Source: Streptomyces sp. MST-110588
Lineage (GTDB): Bacteria > Actinomycetota > Actinomycetes > Streptomycetales > Streptomycetaceae
Reading direction: 5' to 3'
DNA: 64,000 nt
Assembly (NCBI RefSeq): GCF_022695595.1
Contig: NZ_CP074380.1
Span: 496,001-560,000 of the forward strand
Below are positions 1-10,137 of the stretch, in pieces. A program made the position numbers and the translations under genes. Numbering within the stretch: the first letter of the stretch is position 1; the number at the start of each line of letters is the position of its first letter. Under the pieces are notes generated by a model. The model was not told where the DNA came from. It did no database searches and was given only the letters and a program-made list of their open reading frames with translations.

Positions 1-365
1 GGCTCGGCAGGCTGCTGGGCCAGGACGCGCTGCGCCCGCTGCTCCGGGCCCGCTGGCTGACCGCCGCCGACCGGCAGCTCAGCCGGCACGCCTTCCGTTC
101 GATGCTGCTGATCCGGCTCCTCCCCGGCCTGCCGTTCTGCGCCACGAACTACTGCGCCGCGATCTCCCGTATGGGCTGGCGGCCGTACCTCCTGGCCACC
201 GCGCTGGGCAGCATCCCGAACACCATCGCGTACGTCGTCGCGGGCGCCCGCGCCGCCACCCCCACCTCGCCCGCCTTCCTGCTGTCCACGGCCTTCATCG
301 CCGTCAGCAGCCTGGGAGCGGTGGTCGTGGCCTGGCGCAAGCGGAAGCTGCTGGGAGGCCGCTGA
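1..365 (+). CDS. VTT/DedA-type (TVP38/TMEM64 family) membrane protein, 3' part
   Basis: The reading frame is open from the first base (codons begin at position 3) and stops at 365, so the true start lies upstream of the window. The visible roughly 120 residues contain the family's conserved core: a RLLPGLPF segment followed by an N-rich turn and a GSIPNTIAYV stretch, flanked by two hydrophobic helices (about 210-260 and 275-335) and a basic tail (WRKRKL). TVP38/TMEM64 (VTT) proteins are integral inner-membrane proteins, some acting as lipid scramblases. The internal ATG at 102 is not the start because homologous sequence continues 5' of it. Family confident; substrate unknown. Confidence 0.75.
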   Translation, partial: LGRLLGQDALRPLLRARWLTAADRQLSRHAFRSMLLIRLLPGLPFCATNYCAAISRMGWRPYLLATALGSIPNTIAYVVAGARAATPTSPAFLLSTAFIAVSSLGAVVVAWRKRKLLGGR

Positions 366-546
366 CCGGCCGGTCTCCCCGGGCCCTTGAACCGCCATGA
401 AACCTTCGGACGCTACGCTGCCCCCTGCCACGCAATACCCGCCCCCACACCCCACCATCCGTCCCCTTCATCTCCCTACTCCCACCCCGTCCGTACCGCG
501 CCCCGCTGGTATCCGCTTGATCACCCTTTGGATAGCGTAGTTTTCA

Positions 547-1422
547 ATGTCTTGGTTCGAATCATTCATCCTCGGCCTCGTCCAAGGGTTGACCGAGTTC
601 CTTCCGATCTCCTCCAGCGCCCACCTGCGGCTGACCGCGGCGTTCGCGGGCTGGCAGGACCCCGGTGCGGCGTTCACCGCCATCACCCAGATCGGTACCG
701 AGGCCGCCGTACTGATCTACTTCCGCAAGGACATCGCGCGCATCATCTCCGCCTGGGCCCGCTCCCTGGCCAACCGGGAACTGGTGCGTAAGGACCACGA
801 CGCCAAGATGGGCTGGCTGGTCATCGTCGGCTCCATCCCCATCGGCGTACTGGGCGTCACCCTCAAGGACGCCATCGAAGGCCCCTTCCGCGACCTGCGC
901 CTGATCGCGACGACCCTCGTCGTCATGGGCGTCGTCCTGGGCATCGCGGACCGCCTGGCCGCCCGCGACGAAACCGGCGGCCGGCACCGCGCCAGCAAAC
1001 AGCGCAAGTCCCTGACCGAACTCAACGTCCGGGACGGCCTCCTGTACGGCGTCTGCCAGGCCATGGCCCTGATCCCCGGCGTCTCCCGCTCCGGCGCGAC
1101 GATCAGCGGCGGTCTCCTGATGGGCTACACCCGCGAGTCCGCGGCCCGCTACTCCTTCCTCCTGGCCGTCCCTGCCGTACTGGCCTCCGGTGTCTACGAA
1201 CTCAAGGACGCCGGCCAGGGTCACGTCGCCTGGCCCCAGACCATCTTCGCCACCCTCATCGCCTTCGTCGTCGGCTATGCCGTCATCGCGTGGTTCATGA
1301 AGTTCATCTCCAGCAAGAGCTTCATGCCCTTCGTCATCTACCGCATCCTCCTTGGCATCGCCCTCTTCGCCCTGGTCACCGCCGGCGTCCTGAGCGCCCA
1401 CGCGGGCGAGATCAAGGGCTGA
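547..1422 (+). CDS. uppP: undecaprenyl-diphosphatase UppP (BacA)
   Basis: 291 residues, normal family length. Removes one phosphate from undecaprenyl pyrophosphate to regenerate the lipid carrier for peptidoglycan and other wall polymers; loss or overexpression alters bacitracin sensitivity. Both signature segments are present: the N-terminal GLVQGLTEFLPISSSAHL (residues 10-27, with the acidic residue and the serine/histidine of the active site) and the second motif PGVSRSGATISGG near residue 178. Around eight hydrophobic segments span the rest. The start is fixed by the conserved MSWFES beginning; no strong ribosome site is visible. A candidate hairpin follows the stop. Confidence 0.95.
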   Translation: MSWFESFILGLVQGLTEFLPISSSAHLRLTAAFAGWQDPGAAFTAITQIGTEAAVLIYFRKDIARIISAWARSLANRELVRKDHDAKMGWLVIVGSIPIGVLGVTLKDAIEGPFRDLRLIATTLVVMGVVLGIADRLAARDETGGRHRASKQRKSLTELNVRDGLLYGVCQAMALIPGVSRSGATISGGLLMGYTRESAARYSFLLAVPAVLASGVYELKDAGQGHVAWPQTIFATLIAFVVGYAVIAWFMKFISSKSFMPFVIYRILLGIALFALVTAGVLSAHAGEIKG

Positions 1423-1437
1423 GGAGACACCGCCAGT

Positions 1438-1476
1438 CCCCGGACCGCGCCCTTCCGCAAGGTGCGCGATCCGGGG
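1438..1476 (+). terminator. hairpin after uppP
   Basis: Outer arms CCCCGGA (1438-1444) and TCCGGGG (1470-1476) pair perfectly, with an inner GCGC/GCGC pair (1447-1450, 1464-1467). It lies 16 bases after the uppP stop. There is no T-run, as is usual in actinomycetes. Confidence 0.45.
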
Positions 1477-1632
1477 CCGACGCCCTATCCGGCGATCGGG
1501 CGAGCCCCCGGGGAAGTCATGAGCCAACCGCTGGAGGGCGCACGCCAGGTCCGCCTGGCCGGTCAGGTCGTGCAGTAGGCGATGCGCGCAGGGCGTCGTG
1601 TCAGCCGTTGCTTCGGCTACGGACTCGGCGAC

Positions 1633-1977
1633 TCAGCCCTGCGGGCCGGAGAACCTCTGCGCAAGGTCGCGATGCCTGTCCGCGGCCAGCTTCCCTTGGG
1701 CAAGGCTGATGGTCGATCCAGTCATACGGCTGAGGCGTTCGACCTCTTCCGAGAAGCGCAGGTGCTCGCGCCGCGCGTGCTCACGGCAGGCGCGGCAGGT
1801 GACACGGTCCGGGCGAGGAGAGGTCATCGCATACGGCACCCGCAGCCCGCATCCAGTAGTGACCAGGCTCGGCAGGTCACCGGCCAGTCCGAACGTGGAG
1901 GCCAGCACGTTGCGGGCGGCGGCATCATCGTGGACCACCTTCGACTGCACGTGGATGTGCGGATCGTTCCCGCCCAT
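1633..1977 (-). CDS. hypothetical protein with CxxC-like motif
   Basis: 114 residues if started at the ATG at 1977, which has a strong GGGGAGGG ribosome site three bases upstream; a longer open frame reaches 2073 but lacks a ribosome site. The protein begins MGGNDPHIHVQSKVVHDDA and carries a CRACREHARREHLRF segment (a Cys pair two residues apart followed by basic helix) around residues 68-82. I do not recognise a family; the Cys pair could bind metal. It is transcribed toward uppP and lies downstream of the MFS gene, but 175 bases separate them. Confidence 0.5.
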   Translation of the reverse strand: MGGNDPHIHVQSKVVHDDAAARNVLASTFGLAGDLPSLVTTGCGLRVPYAMTSPRPDRVTCRACREHARREHLRFSEEVERLSRMTGSTISLAQGKLAADRHRDLAQRFSGPQG

Positions 1978-2152
1978 GAGCCCTCCCCGCCCCGGCGACC
2001 GGACTGACCGAGGTGCTTTCGCCCGGCCGCATCCTGCAGGACGAGTCTGCCAGGCGGACGAACCTGACGTCACGGCAGTTGGCGCCGCCGGTCGGGATCT
2101 CGACCGGTGTCTGCCGACGTACCTGTGGTCCGCCCGCCCGGTGGCCGCTTGC

Positions 2153-3652
2153 TCACCGTTGGGGTGCTTGCGTCATGGCCGTTCCCGGCTCGCTCGCTGC
2201 CGGCGCGTCCATTCGCTCGAACAGCGCGGCTGCTCGTACGGCGGTGCGGGAAGCCCGGTCCCCTGTGCTCACCAGAGCGAGCACCACGATGCCCACGCCG
2301 AGTACGGCCACCATCCACCAGACGCCGTGCGCCGCGCCCGTGAACGCCGTGCCGCCACGGGCGGTCGCCGCGCCGATGACCGTACCGGAGATCGCGACGC
2401 CCAAGGTGGTGCCGGCCTGGCGGCCGGTGGAGGCCAGCGAGCCGGCCAGCCCGGCCATCGAGCGGGGCATCCCGGAGATGGCCGAGTTGGTGATCGGCGG
2501 GTTGACCGCGCCGAGGAAGACGCCGAACAGCAGATAGACCGCCAGTACTGCCGGGAGGGGAGTATCCGGCCCGAGCCACAGTGACACGCCTCCGCCGAGT
2601 GCCAGGGCGGTACCTGCCACCAGCAGCGGCAGCAGGGGCCCGCGTTCGCCGACCACGCGCCCGGTGAGGGGCGATATCACCAGGACCGGCAGCCCGACCG
2701 GAAGCAGGCACAGTCCTGCCGTCACCGGCGGCAGGCCGCGTACATCCTGCAGGTACTGGGTGGTCACGAACAAGAACGCGCCGAAGCCGCACAGGGCGAA
2801 CAGCGCCATCACGATCGCCGAACTGAACGGCACGCTGTGGAAGAGACGCAAGTCCACGAGCGGGTCGGCACGGCGCGATTCGTAACCGAGGATGCCCGCC
2901 ACACCGAGCGCGGCCACGGCGAACAGTCCGACGATGACCGGCGATGTCCAGCCCAGCGATCCCGATTCGATGATCGCGTACACCACACTGCTCAGGACCA
3001 GGACCATCAACACCTGCCCGACAGGATCGAACCGGCGGGCCCGGGGTGCACGGGACTCGGGCACGAACAGCGCGGCGCACACGATCGCCGCGGCCACGAT
3101 CGGGATGTTGATCCAGAAGACCGACCGCCAGCCGAGGGCGTCGACCAGCCCGCCGCCGAGGATCGGGCCGAGCGCCAGCGCCAGCCCGGACATCGAGGCG
3201 AACACCCCGATGGCCCGTGCCCGCTCGGCGGCACCCGTGAACGTGTTCGCGACGATCGCCATGGCCACCGGGTTGAGCATGGTCCCGCCGGCGGCCTGCA
3301 GCACACGTGCCGCGATCAGCCAGCCGATGCCGGGCGCCAGTCCGCACAGCAGCGACCCGAGGCCGAAGGCCGCGAGACCGGTCTGGAAGACACGCCGCCG
3401 GCCGATCCGGTCGGCGGTGGACCCGGCCAGCGCGAGGAACCCGGCCAGTACGAGGGTGTAGGCGTCGACCGTCCACTGCAGGCCGGACTCCGAGGCATGC
3501 AGGTCGCGGCCCATGGCGGGAAGGGCGACGTTGACGATGGAGATGTCCATCACCACGACGACGATGCTGGCACAGCAGATCGCGAGCACCAGGGACTTGC
3601 GGCGCGGGCTCGGTTCGCACGCCGCGGCGGGGGACAGTACGGATGGACTCAT
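2153..3652 (-). CDS. MFS drug transporter, DHA2 (EmrB/QacA) type
   Basis: 499 residues, normal for 14-helix proton-driven multidrug exporters. The start at 3652 (MSPSVLSPAAACEP) precedes the first helix; the family motif MDISIVNVALPAM lies at about residues 31-43, the loop 2-3 motif (ADRIGRRRVF) at about 81-90 and the antiporter motif region (GLALALGPILGG) near 150. It acts in the cytoplasmic membrane. The gene is divergent from the MerR-type regulator at 3677 with a near-perfect palindrome between them, so it is the likely target of that regulator. Substrate cannot be read from sequence. Confidence 0.9.
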   Translation of the reverse strand: MSPSVLSPAAACEPSPRRKSLVLAICCASIVVVVMDISIVNVALPAMGRDLHASESGLQWTVDAYTLVLAGFLALAGSTADRIGRRRVFQTGLAAFGLGSLLCGLAPGIGWLIAARVLQAAGGTMLNPVAMAIVANTFTGAAERARAIGVFASMSGLALALGPILGGGLVDALGWRSVFWINIPIVAAAIVCAALFVPESRAPRARRFDPVGQVLMVLVLSSVVYAIIESGSLGWTSPVIVGLFAVAALGVAGILGYESRRADPLVDLRLFHSVPFSSAIVMALFALCGFGAFLFVTTQYLQDVRGLPPVTAGLCLLPVGLPVLVISPLTGRVVGERGPLLPLLVAGTALALGGGVSLWLGPDTPLPAVLAVYLLFGVFLGAVNPPITNSAISGMPRSMAGLAGSLASTGRQAGTTLGVAISGTVIGAATARGGTAFTGAAHGVWWMVAVLGVGIVVLALVSTGDRASRTAVRAAALFERMDAPAASEPGTAMTQAPQR

Positions 3653-3666
3653 GGCCACGACGCTAG

Positions 3667-3688
3667 GATTTAGAGCGTGCTCGAAATC
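3667..3688. promoter_or_regulatory. MerR-type palindromic operator
   Basis: A 22-bp near-palindrome between the divergent MFS and MerR genes: arms GATTTAGAGC (3667-3676) and GCTCGAAATC (3679-3688), nine of ten positions symmetric, two-base centre. It overlaps the GTG at 3677 of the regulator, so that transcript would be leaderless or start further in. This geometry is typical of MerR-family binding between elements of a distorted promoter. Confidence 0.55.
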
Positions 3689-4204
3689 AAGTCGTACCAG
3701 GCACCGGCACCGGCATCCGACGCCGCCGAGCCGACGAAGGCGCAACCCGGCGCTGTGCCCGCAGAAGGCGTCACCATCGCCGATGCGGCCCGCCGTACCG
3801 GGGTGAGCGTGCACACGCTGCGGTACTACGAGCGCGCCAACCTGGTCGTCAGCCCGGTCGACCGCACGAGCGGCGGTCGCCGCCGCTACCGGGAACTCGA
3901 CCTCAAGTGGATCGTCATCTGCACGAAGCTGCGCGCCACCGGCATGCCCATCAGGGGCATCCGCCGGTACGCCGAGCTGGTCGCCGCCGGACCGGGCAAC
4001 GAGGCGGAACGGCTCGCCCTCATGGAGGCCCACCGTGCCGATGTGCTGGCCAAGCTGGCCGAAGTCCAGGAGAACCTGAAACTCATCGACCGCAAGATCG
4101 ACATCTACCGGGGCAGCCTGGCCGCCGGTGACGCCGACCGGCTCTGGGCACCCGTTGACGACACCGCCGGGCGGCGCCAGGGCGGCAACGCAAACGCAGG
4201 CTGA
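3677..4204 (+). CDS. MerR family transcriptional regulator
   Basis: 175 residues from the GTG at 3677. After a variable 30-residue leader comes a classic MerR winged helix: TIADAARRTGVSVHTLRYYERANLV, with the LRYYE signature at about residues 48-52, then a dimerisation helix rich in charged residues (EAERLALMEAHRADVLAKLAEVQ) to about residue 145. No C-terminal cysteine cluster, so the effector is more likely an organic compound than a metal. The 3677 GTG lies inside the palindrome at 3667-3688; an in-frame GTG at 3755 is an alternative start that would leave the helix-turn-helix intact. It probably controls the divergent MFS exporter and itself. Confidence 0.85.
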   Translation: MLEIKSYQAPAPASDAAEPTKAQPGAVPAEGVTIADAARRTGVSVHTLRYYERANLVVSPVDRTSGGRRRYRELDLKWIVICTKLRATGMPIRGIRRYAELVAAGPGNEAERLALMEAHRADVLAKLAEVQENLKLIDRKIDIYRGSLAAGDADRLWAPVDDTAGRRQGGNANAG

Positions 4205-4636
4205 GGTCGCCGGAGCAGCAGCCAGAGCCCTCCCAGAGCCCGCCGGGAGCCACGCGGAGCATCCGCCTGCTCTGCACGTGCCTGGCGGCGCTCAGTTGGG
4301 CCCGTACCAAGCAGGTCACCCGCCGGCAACACCCCAACCCGACATCACTGCCCGAATTCGGTCCTGCCGGGCCGGCCGTGTCGGACCACGCAGCTCGCCC
4401 CGGCACTTGCGGACCAAGGGAGCACTGGCCTCCATTCCATCCGGTGAGCTAGGTTGTGCGGCGATGACTACCGGGACGGCTTCGCGCCACTCACAGATAG
4501 ATGACCCGGCGCTGCTTTGAGCGCCGTACGGGCCGGTGCCGGCCCGCTGTCGGACCGGGGATCCGGGGCTGCCGCGCGGGCCCCGCCTCCGTCGTGTTGA
4601 CCAAGGCTCGATACGTCAACCACGACAGGAGAACTC
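4205..4636. other. 432-base gap without a recognisable gene
   Basis: Neither strand holds a convincing coding frame. The only feature I can support is the ribosome site AGGAGA just before the dienelactone hydrolase start at 4637; the rest presumably carries its promoter. Confidence 0.5.
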
Positions 4637-5371
4637 ATGTCCACCAAGACGCTGCACATTCCCACCGCGGACGGCCGCGCCGACGCTTTCGCCGCCTTCC
4701 CGGACGGTGGCCAGCGGCACCCAGGGGTGCTCATGTACGCGGACGGCTTCGGCATCCGGCCCGTACTGCGGGAAATGGCCTGCGAACTGGCCGGGCACGG
4801 GTATTACGTACTCGTCCCCAACTTCTTCTACCGGCACGGCCCGGCACCGGTGATCGAGCTTCCCGAGTACATCGGAGAAGAGGCCCGGCCCGGCATCTTC
4901 GCCCAGCTCATGCCCATGATCGAGGCGCACACCACCGAACGTGTCCGCAGCGATGCCGATGCCTACCTCAAGTTCCTCACCACCCAGCCCGAGGTCGTCG
5001 CCGGTCCGGTCGCGGTGACCGGCTACTGCATAGGCGGCCTTCTGGCGACCCGCACCGCCGCGGCCCACCCCGGCCAGGTGGCAGCCGTCGCCGCATTCCA
5101 CGCTCCGGTGAACGCGGACGGGCCCGACGCCCTCGCCGCGATCACCGCCCAGGTCCACTTCGGCCATGCCGAAAGCGACCTGACGCCCGAGGCCCTGAGC
5201 GAGCTCAACCGGGCCCTGGATGCCGCGGGTCTCGACTACACCTCCGAGATCTACCCCGGCACCGTCCACGGCTTCACCATGTCCGACACCGACGCCTTCG
5301 ACTCCGCCGGACTCAAGCGGCACTGGGACCGCCTGCTCCCCCTCCTTGACCGCACACTGGCCGGCAGTTGA
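4637..5371 (+). CDS. dienelactone hydrolase family protein
   Basis: 244 residues, alpha/beta-hydrolase fold. The nucleophile elbow is GYCIGG with Cys131, as in true dienelactone hydrolases, and the other triad members fit Asp181 (GHAESD) and His211 (TVHGF). These enzymes open the lactone ring of dienelactone in chloroaromatic catabolism, but many actinobacterial homologues act on unknown esters or lactones. AGGAGA lies seven bases before the ATG. The gene stands alone between the MerR gene and a convergent enolase, so context gives no substrate. Confidence 0.85.
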   Translation: MSTKTLHIPTADGRADAFAAFPDGGQRHPGVLMYADGFGIRPVLREMACELAGHGYYVLVPNFFYRHGPAPVIELPEYIGEEARPGIFAQLMPMIEAHTTERVRSDADAYLKFLTTQPEVVAGPVAVTGYCIGGLLATRTAAAHPGQVAAVAAFHAPVNADGPDALAAITAQVHFGHAESDLTPEALSELNRALDAAGLDYTSEIYPGTVHGFTMSDTDAFDSAGLKRHWDRLLPLLDRTLAGS

Positions 5372-5484
5372 GGCGAGGGCGCGAGCCCGGTGCGCCCAGC
5401 CACCAGGTCGTCAGCGACGCGGTGGTGCGAAATGACCAGGCCCGTGTCCCGGTAGCCGCCGTCCGATGCGGCAGGCGCCGCGGT

Positions 5485-7378
<1,894 letters not shown>

Positions 7379-7453
7379 AGGAGCCACTCCGGTGAACTGG
7401 ACCGATCCGGCACGCTTGTCAACGCAACGAGAAAAGAGCAGTAGGGCAGCGTC

Positions 7454-7534
7454 CTAGGTGGCGCGTCGCAAGAGTCGTTTGTAGCAGCACAGGGCTGCAG
7501 TGGCAGCGGCCGGCTGGAGCCCCGTACGGTCCAT
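7454..7534 (-). pseudogene. C-terminal remnant of an IS5-type transposase
   Basis: A 26-residue minus-strand frame ends ALCCYKRLLRRAT followed by a stop. That is the usual C-terminal signature of IS5-family DDE transposases (…ICYRRL+RAT). Upstream residues are not transposase-like, so only the last roughly 20 codons survive. No terminal inverted repeats were found. Confidence 0.4.
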
Positions 7535-7583
7535 TGCGGTACCACTTTCCGCGCGCGACCTCGCCGACGCCATCTGGCCCGGT

Positions 7584-8057
7584 TCAGTCGAGGTCGACGT
7601 CGCCCATGGCTTCGAGGAGGCAGGTGAGGACTCGGAGGCAGGCGTCGATCTCGGTGCCGGTGAGGCCCTCGCCGGCCTGGCGCAGCACTACGCGTTCGCG
7701 GTTGACCGCAGCGGTGATGGCGGCCTGGCCCTGTTCGGTCAGCCGGATGAGGGATGACCTCTTGTGGGCCGGGTTGGGGGCGAACTCGACCAGCCCTCTT
7801 GCGGCGGCGTCGTTGACCATGCGCTGGACGAACTGGCGGCTGAGCGCCTGTGCCCGAGCCATCTGGGGGGCGGTCATGGGGCCGTGCTGACGGAGCAGGC
7901 TGAGGACGGCCCGCACCCCCACCGACAGCCCGTCGGCGGACATGTCGTGTTCCACCTTGCGCTGGGTACGCCGGTACAACGGCCCCACCAGGTCGAACAC
8001 CTCGGTGAGCCGGTCCGCCAGCTCTTCGGACACCAGGCCGGAATCTGATTCCTTCAC
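7584..8057 (-). CDS. MarR family transcriptional regulator
   Basis: 157 residues from the GTG at 8057; no ATG lies in frame nearby. The winged helix region is clear: GPMTAPQMARAQALSRQFVQRMVNDAAARGLVEF (about residues 60-93) followed by the wing HKRSSLIRLTEQGQA. The C-terminal helices (TEIDACLRVLTCLLEAMG) form the usual dimer interface. Divergent from the alpha/beta hydrolase at 8115 with only 57 bases between the starts; this gap contains two 19-base direct repeats and a hairpin, so it likely represses the hydrolase and itself. Confidence 0.88.
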   Translation of the reverse strand: MKESDSGLVSEELADRLTEVFDLVGPLYRRTQRKVEHDMSADGLSVGVRAVLSLLRQHGPMTAPQMARAQALSRQFVQRMVNDAAARGLVEFAPNPAHKRSSLIRLTEQGQAAITAAVNRERVVLRQAGEGLTGTEIDACLRVLTCLLEAMGDVDLD

Positions 8058-8066
8058 ATCACCATG

Positions 8067-8116
8067 ATGACACCTTGGTTGCCATTCTCTCCCGAGAATG
8101 ACACCTTGGTTGTCAT
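8067..8116. promoter_or_regulatory. direct-repeat operator of the MarR/hydrolase pair
   Basis: Two 19-base copies of ATGACACCTTGGTTG[CT]CAT at 8067-8085 and 8098-8116, 31 bases apart. The second is flanked by the perfect arms ATGACA/TGTCAT. Between them ATTCTC (8084-8089) and GAGAAT (8094-8099) form an inverted repeat. The second copy runs into the ATG of the hydrolase gene (8115). Confidence 0.55.
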
Positions 8117-8891
8117 GAATGATCTGTTCTGGCTCGACACCGGCGTTGGCCGGCCCCTCGTCCTCCTGCACGGCGGCTTCCTGGACCACCACATGTGGGA
8201 CGACCAGATACCCGCCCTCGCCACGCGGTACCGCGTCATCGCGCCCGACGCCCGCGGCCACGGCCGGTCCGCCAACGCCACCGAACCGTTCCGGCACACC
8301 GACGATCTCGCCGCGCTGCTACAGCACCTGGGCATAGACTCCGCGGTCCTGGTAGGCGTCTCCATGGGAGCAAGCATCGCGGTCGACACCGCACTGGAGC
8401 ATCCGGAACTGGTCAGTGCCGTGGTCGTCAGCGGCGCCGGGACCAGTGAGGCGTACTTCACCCACCCCTGGACCATCCGGACCTGGGCCGACTGGCAGAC
8501 GGCGATGGCCGCCGGCGACCTGGACGCCGCCGTCGAAGCATTCACACTCTTCGCCGCGGGCCCGGACCGCACCCTCGACGATCTCGCCCCTGAGGTCGTC
8601 GGCCGCCTGCGCGAGATGACTCGTAACACCCTGTCCAAGCACACCCCCGACGAACCCGACCTGCGCATCCCTGTCCCCGACACCTGGAACCGTGCCGCCG
8701 GGATCAAGGTGCCTGTGCTCGCCATCAACGGCGCCATCGACGCACCCGATCACACCGGCATGGCCGAACGCCTCACCCGTACCGTCGTCAGGGGCAGCGC
8801 GACCTCGATCGACGGGACCGCCCACTTCCCCAACATGGAACGCCCGGAAGCCTTCAACCAGGCCCTCGAAGACTTCCTGCGTACCTTGTGA
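8115..8891 (+). CDS. alpha/beta hydrolase
   Basis: 258 residues from the ATG at 8115. Alpha/beta-hydrolase fold with the oxyanion HGGF (residues 19-22), nucleophile elbow GVSMGA (Ser near residue 96), an acidic residue in NGAIDAPDH and the catalytic histidine in DGTAHFPNMERP near the end. It resembles 3-oxoadipate enol-lactonase-like esterases, but the same fold covers many activities. An upstream in-frame ATG at 8064 would place the protein start inside the operator; the operator overlap suggests a leaderless or very short leader transcript. Probably controlled by the divergent MarR protein. Confidence 0.85.
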   Translation: MNDLFWLDTGVGRPLVLLHGGFLDHHMWDDQIPALATRYRVIAPDARGHGRSANATEPFRHTDDLAALLQHLGIDSAVLVGVSMGASIAVDTALEHPELVSAVVVSGAGTSEAYFTHPWTIRTWADWQTAMAAGDLDAAVEAFTLFAAGPDRTLDDLAPEVVGRLREMTRNTLSKHTPDEPDLRIPVPDTWNRAAGIKVPVLAINGAIDAPDHTGMAERLTRTVVRGSATSIDGTAHFPNMERPEAFNQALEDFLRTL

Positions 8892-8955
8892 CCACGCGGC
8901 TGACGCCTCAGCTCCGCGCTGACCGGCGCCCGTCCACGACCGGCGGACCAGCGCA

Positions 8956-8983
8956 GGCCCTCGGGGCGGCTGCCCCAAGGGCC
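8956..8983. terminator. convergent-gene hairpin
   Basis: Arms GGCCCT/AGGGCC (8956-8961, 8978-8983) and GGGGC/GCCCC (8963-8967, 8972-8976) pair across a four-base loop with one mismatch. It sits between the convergent hydrolase and peptidoglycan-binding genes. Confidence 0.5.
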
Positions 8984-9038
8984 GTACCCGTGCGAACGCG
9001 TGCGCGGGCGCGGGTCGCCGTGGTGCGCCGTGACGTCG

Positions 9039-9518
9039 TCAGCACCAGGTTCCACCGTCACCGAGGTGGGAGAACGCCTTCCAGGCGGCCCGGGTCTTGG
9101 TTCCGGCAACGCCGTCGATGCCGCCGGTGTCGTAGCCGATGTAGACAAGGAACCTCTGGAGGCCCCGGATGGTGTTGGGGCCGACCTGGCCGTCGACGGT
9201 TCCGGCGTTGTAGCCGCGGTCGTTGAGGAAGAGCTGCCAGGCTTTCCAGCTATTGGTGCCGAGCTGGCCGTCGATGGCGCCGGGGTTGTACCTACCGCGC
9301 GGCGCGGCGTCGCGGACGTAGCACTGCACGCTCTTGCCTTCGGAGGTGGAGAGGCCGAGGTTGTTGACGGCTTGGACGGTGCTGCTCCCGCTGCGGACTT
9401 GCTGGGCAGGGGCGGCGGGGGCGGCGGTGGCCGCTGTGGCGCCGGCGAGTGTGCCGACGCTCAGGGCGGCGGTTGTGAAGGCCGCCAAGAGTGCGTTCGT
9501 GAGCCTGCTCGATGCCAT
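9039..9518 (-). CDS. secreted peptidoglycan-binding domain protein
   Basis: 159 residues. A Sec signal peptide (residues 1-33, MASSRLTNALLAAFTTAALSV ending ATAAPAAPA) is followed by a single peptidoglycan-binding type 1 repeat pair: YNPGAIDGQLGTNSWKAWQLFL and YNAGTVDGQVGPNTIRGLQRFL, then GIDGVAGTKTRAAWKAF, i.e. three copies of the D-G-x-x-G-x-x-T motif spaced about 37 residues. Such proteins dock in the cell wall; no catalytic domain is present. Two cysteines (one near residue 66, one at the C-terminus) could form a disulphide. Confidence 0.8.
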   Translation of the reverse strand: MASSRLTNALLAAFTTAALSVGTLAGATAATAAPAAPAQQVRSGSSTVQAVNNLGLSTSEGKSVQCYVRDAAPRGRYNPGAIDGQLGTNSWKAWQLFLNDRGYNAGTVDGQVGPNTIRGLQRFLVYIGYDTGGIDGVAGTKTRAAWKAFSHLGDGGTWC

Positions 9519-9839
9519 GAGCGTCCCCTTTGGTGGGCAACCGGTGGAGTCGGCCGAGGTCCCGGCGGCGCAATGTCTAGCAGCGTGGCCACGACCGGGC
9601 GAGGGGCCACGGAAGAGTTGCCCTGTGAACCGGACAGGCTTGGACAGGCTCGTATCGAACGGTGGTCCCGGAGCGTGCAGTCGGCGTGCCGGCTGTCGAC
9701 GCTCAACGACTTACCAGCCGGCCTGAACGAGCCCGTGAAGCATCAGCACTTTGATTGACCTGTACGGCCGGTGGCAGCCATGCGCGCCGACGGCGGCACC
9801 ACCGGCCGTACCGAGGGTGTGGAATTACCTATGGGCGGT
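9519..9839. other. 321-base gap with an inverted repeat
   Basis: No coding frame is convincing. Contains a tandem GGACAGGCT pair (9632, 9643) and the 13-bp-stem inverted repeat listed at 9762-9811. Confidence 0.5.
9762..9811 (-). terminator. inverted repeat downstream of the Gly-zipper operon
   Basis: Arms GTACGGCCGGTGG (9762-9774) and CCACCGGCCGTAC (9799-9811) are perfectly complementary over 13 bp with a 24-base loop. It lies just past the 3' end (9840) of the minus-strand small membrane gene, so a terminator is likely. Confidence 0.45.
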
Positions 9840-10112
9840 TTATGACGCCCCGCCGTCGATGTCGTTCTGCTGTTCCGCGAGAATGCGCGCTTTTCGATAC
9901 CGCAGATCGGCCTGCCGGTGCCACAGCCGGGCCACCAAGGCGACGGCGCCGGCCGCGGCGATTCCTGCCACGGTCGACTGCCAGCCGGACATGGAAGCCA
10001 TGACGGCCGTTCCCACGCAGACGGCCACGGCGATCGTGCCCGGGAAGAACGCCCTGCTGTTCGGTGGACGCGGCTCCTTGCGATTCATCACAGCACCGCT
10101 TCGGGACGCCAT
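9840..10112 (-). CDS. small hydrophobic protein, partner of the secreted Gly-zipper protein
   Basis: 90 residues from the ATG at 10112, nine bases after a strong GGGAGG. Two hydrophobic stretches (FFPGTIAVAVCVGTAVMASMSG and TVAGIAAAGAVALVARL) predict two membrane helices, followed by a charged cytosolic tail (YRKARILAEQQNDID). No family recognised. It begins 25 bases after the secreted Gly-rich protein gene and is co-directional, so the two are probably co-transcribed; size and topology resemble small bacteriocin-immunity membrane proteins, which is only an inference. Confidence 0.55.
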   Translation of the reverse strand: MASRSGAVMNRKEPRPPNSRAFFPGTIAVAVCVGTAVMASMSGWQSTVAGIAAAGAVALVARLWHRQADLRYRKARILAEQQNDIDGGAS

Positions 10113-10137
10113 CACCACTCACCTCCCGATGCGAGGA

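Noticed and set aside
547..560. GGTTCGAATC-like sequence suggesting a tRNA T-loop
   Set aside because: It is the start of the uppP coding region (SWFESF); no acceptor or anticodon stems are present.
562..1527. Long antisense ORFs opposite uppP and other GC-rich genes
   Set aside because: Opposite-strand frames open because of high GC; composition is low complexity without motifs or ribosome sites.
4128..4520. Open frame downstream of the merR gene
   Set aside because: Overlaps the regulator in another frame and shows no protein-like pattern.
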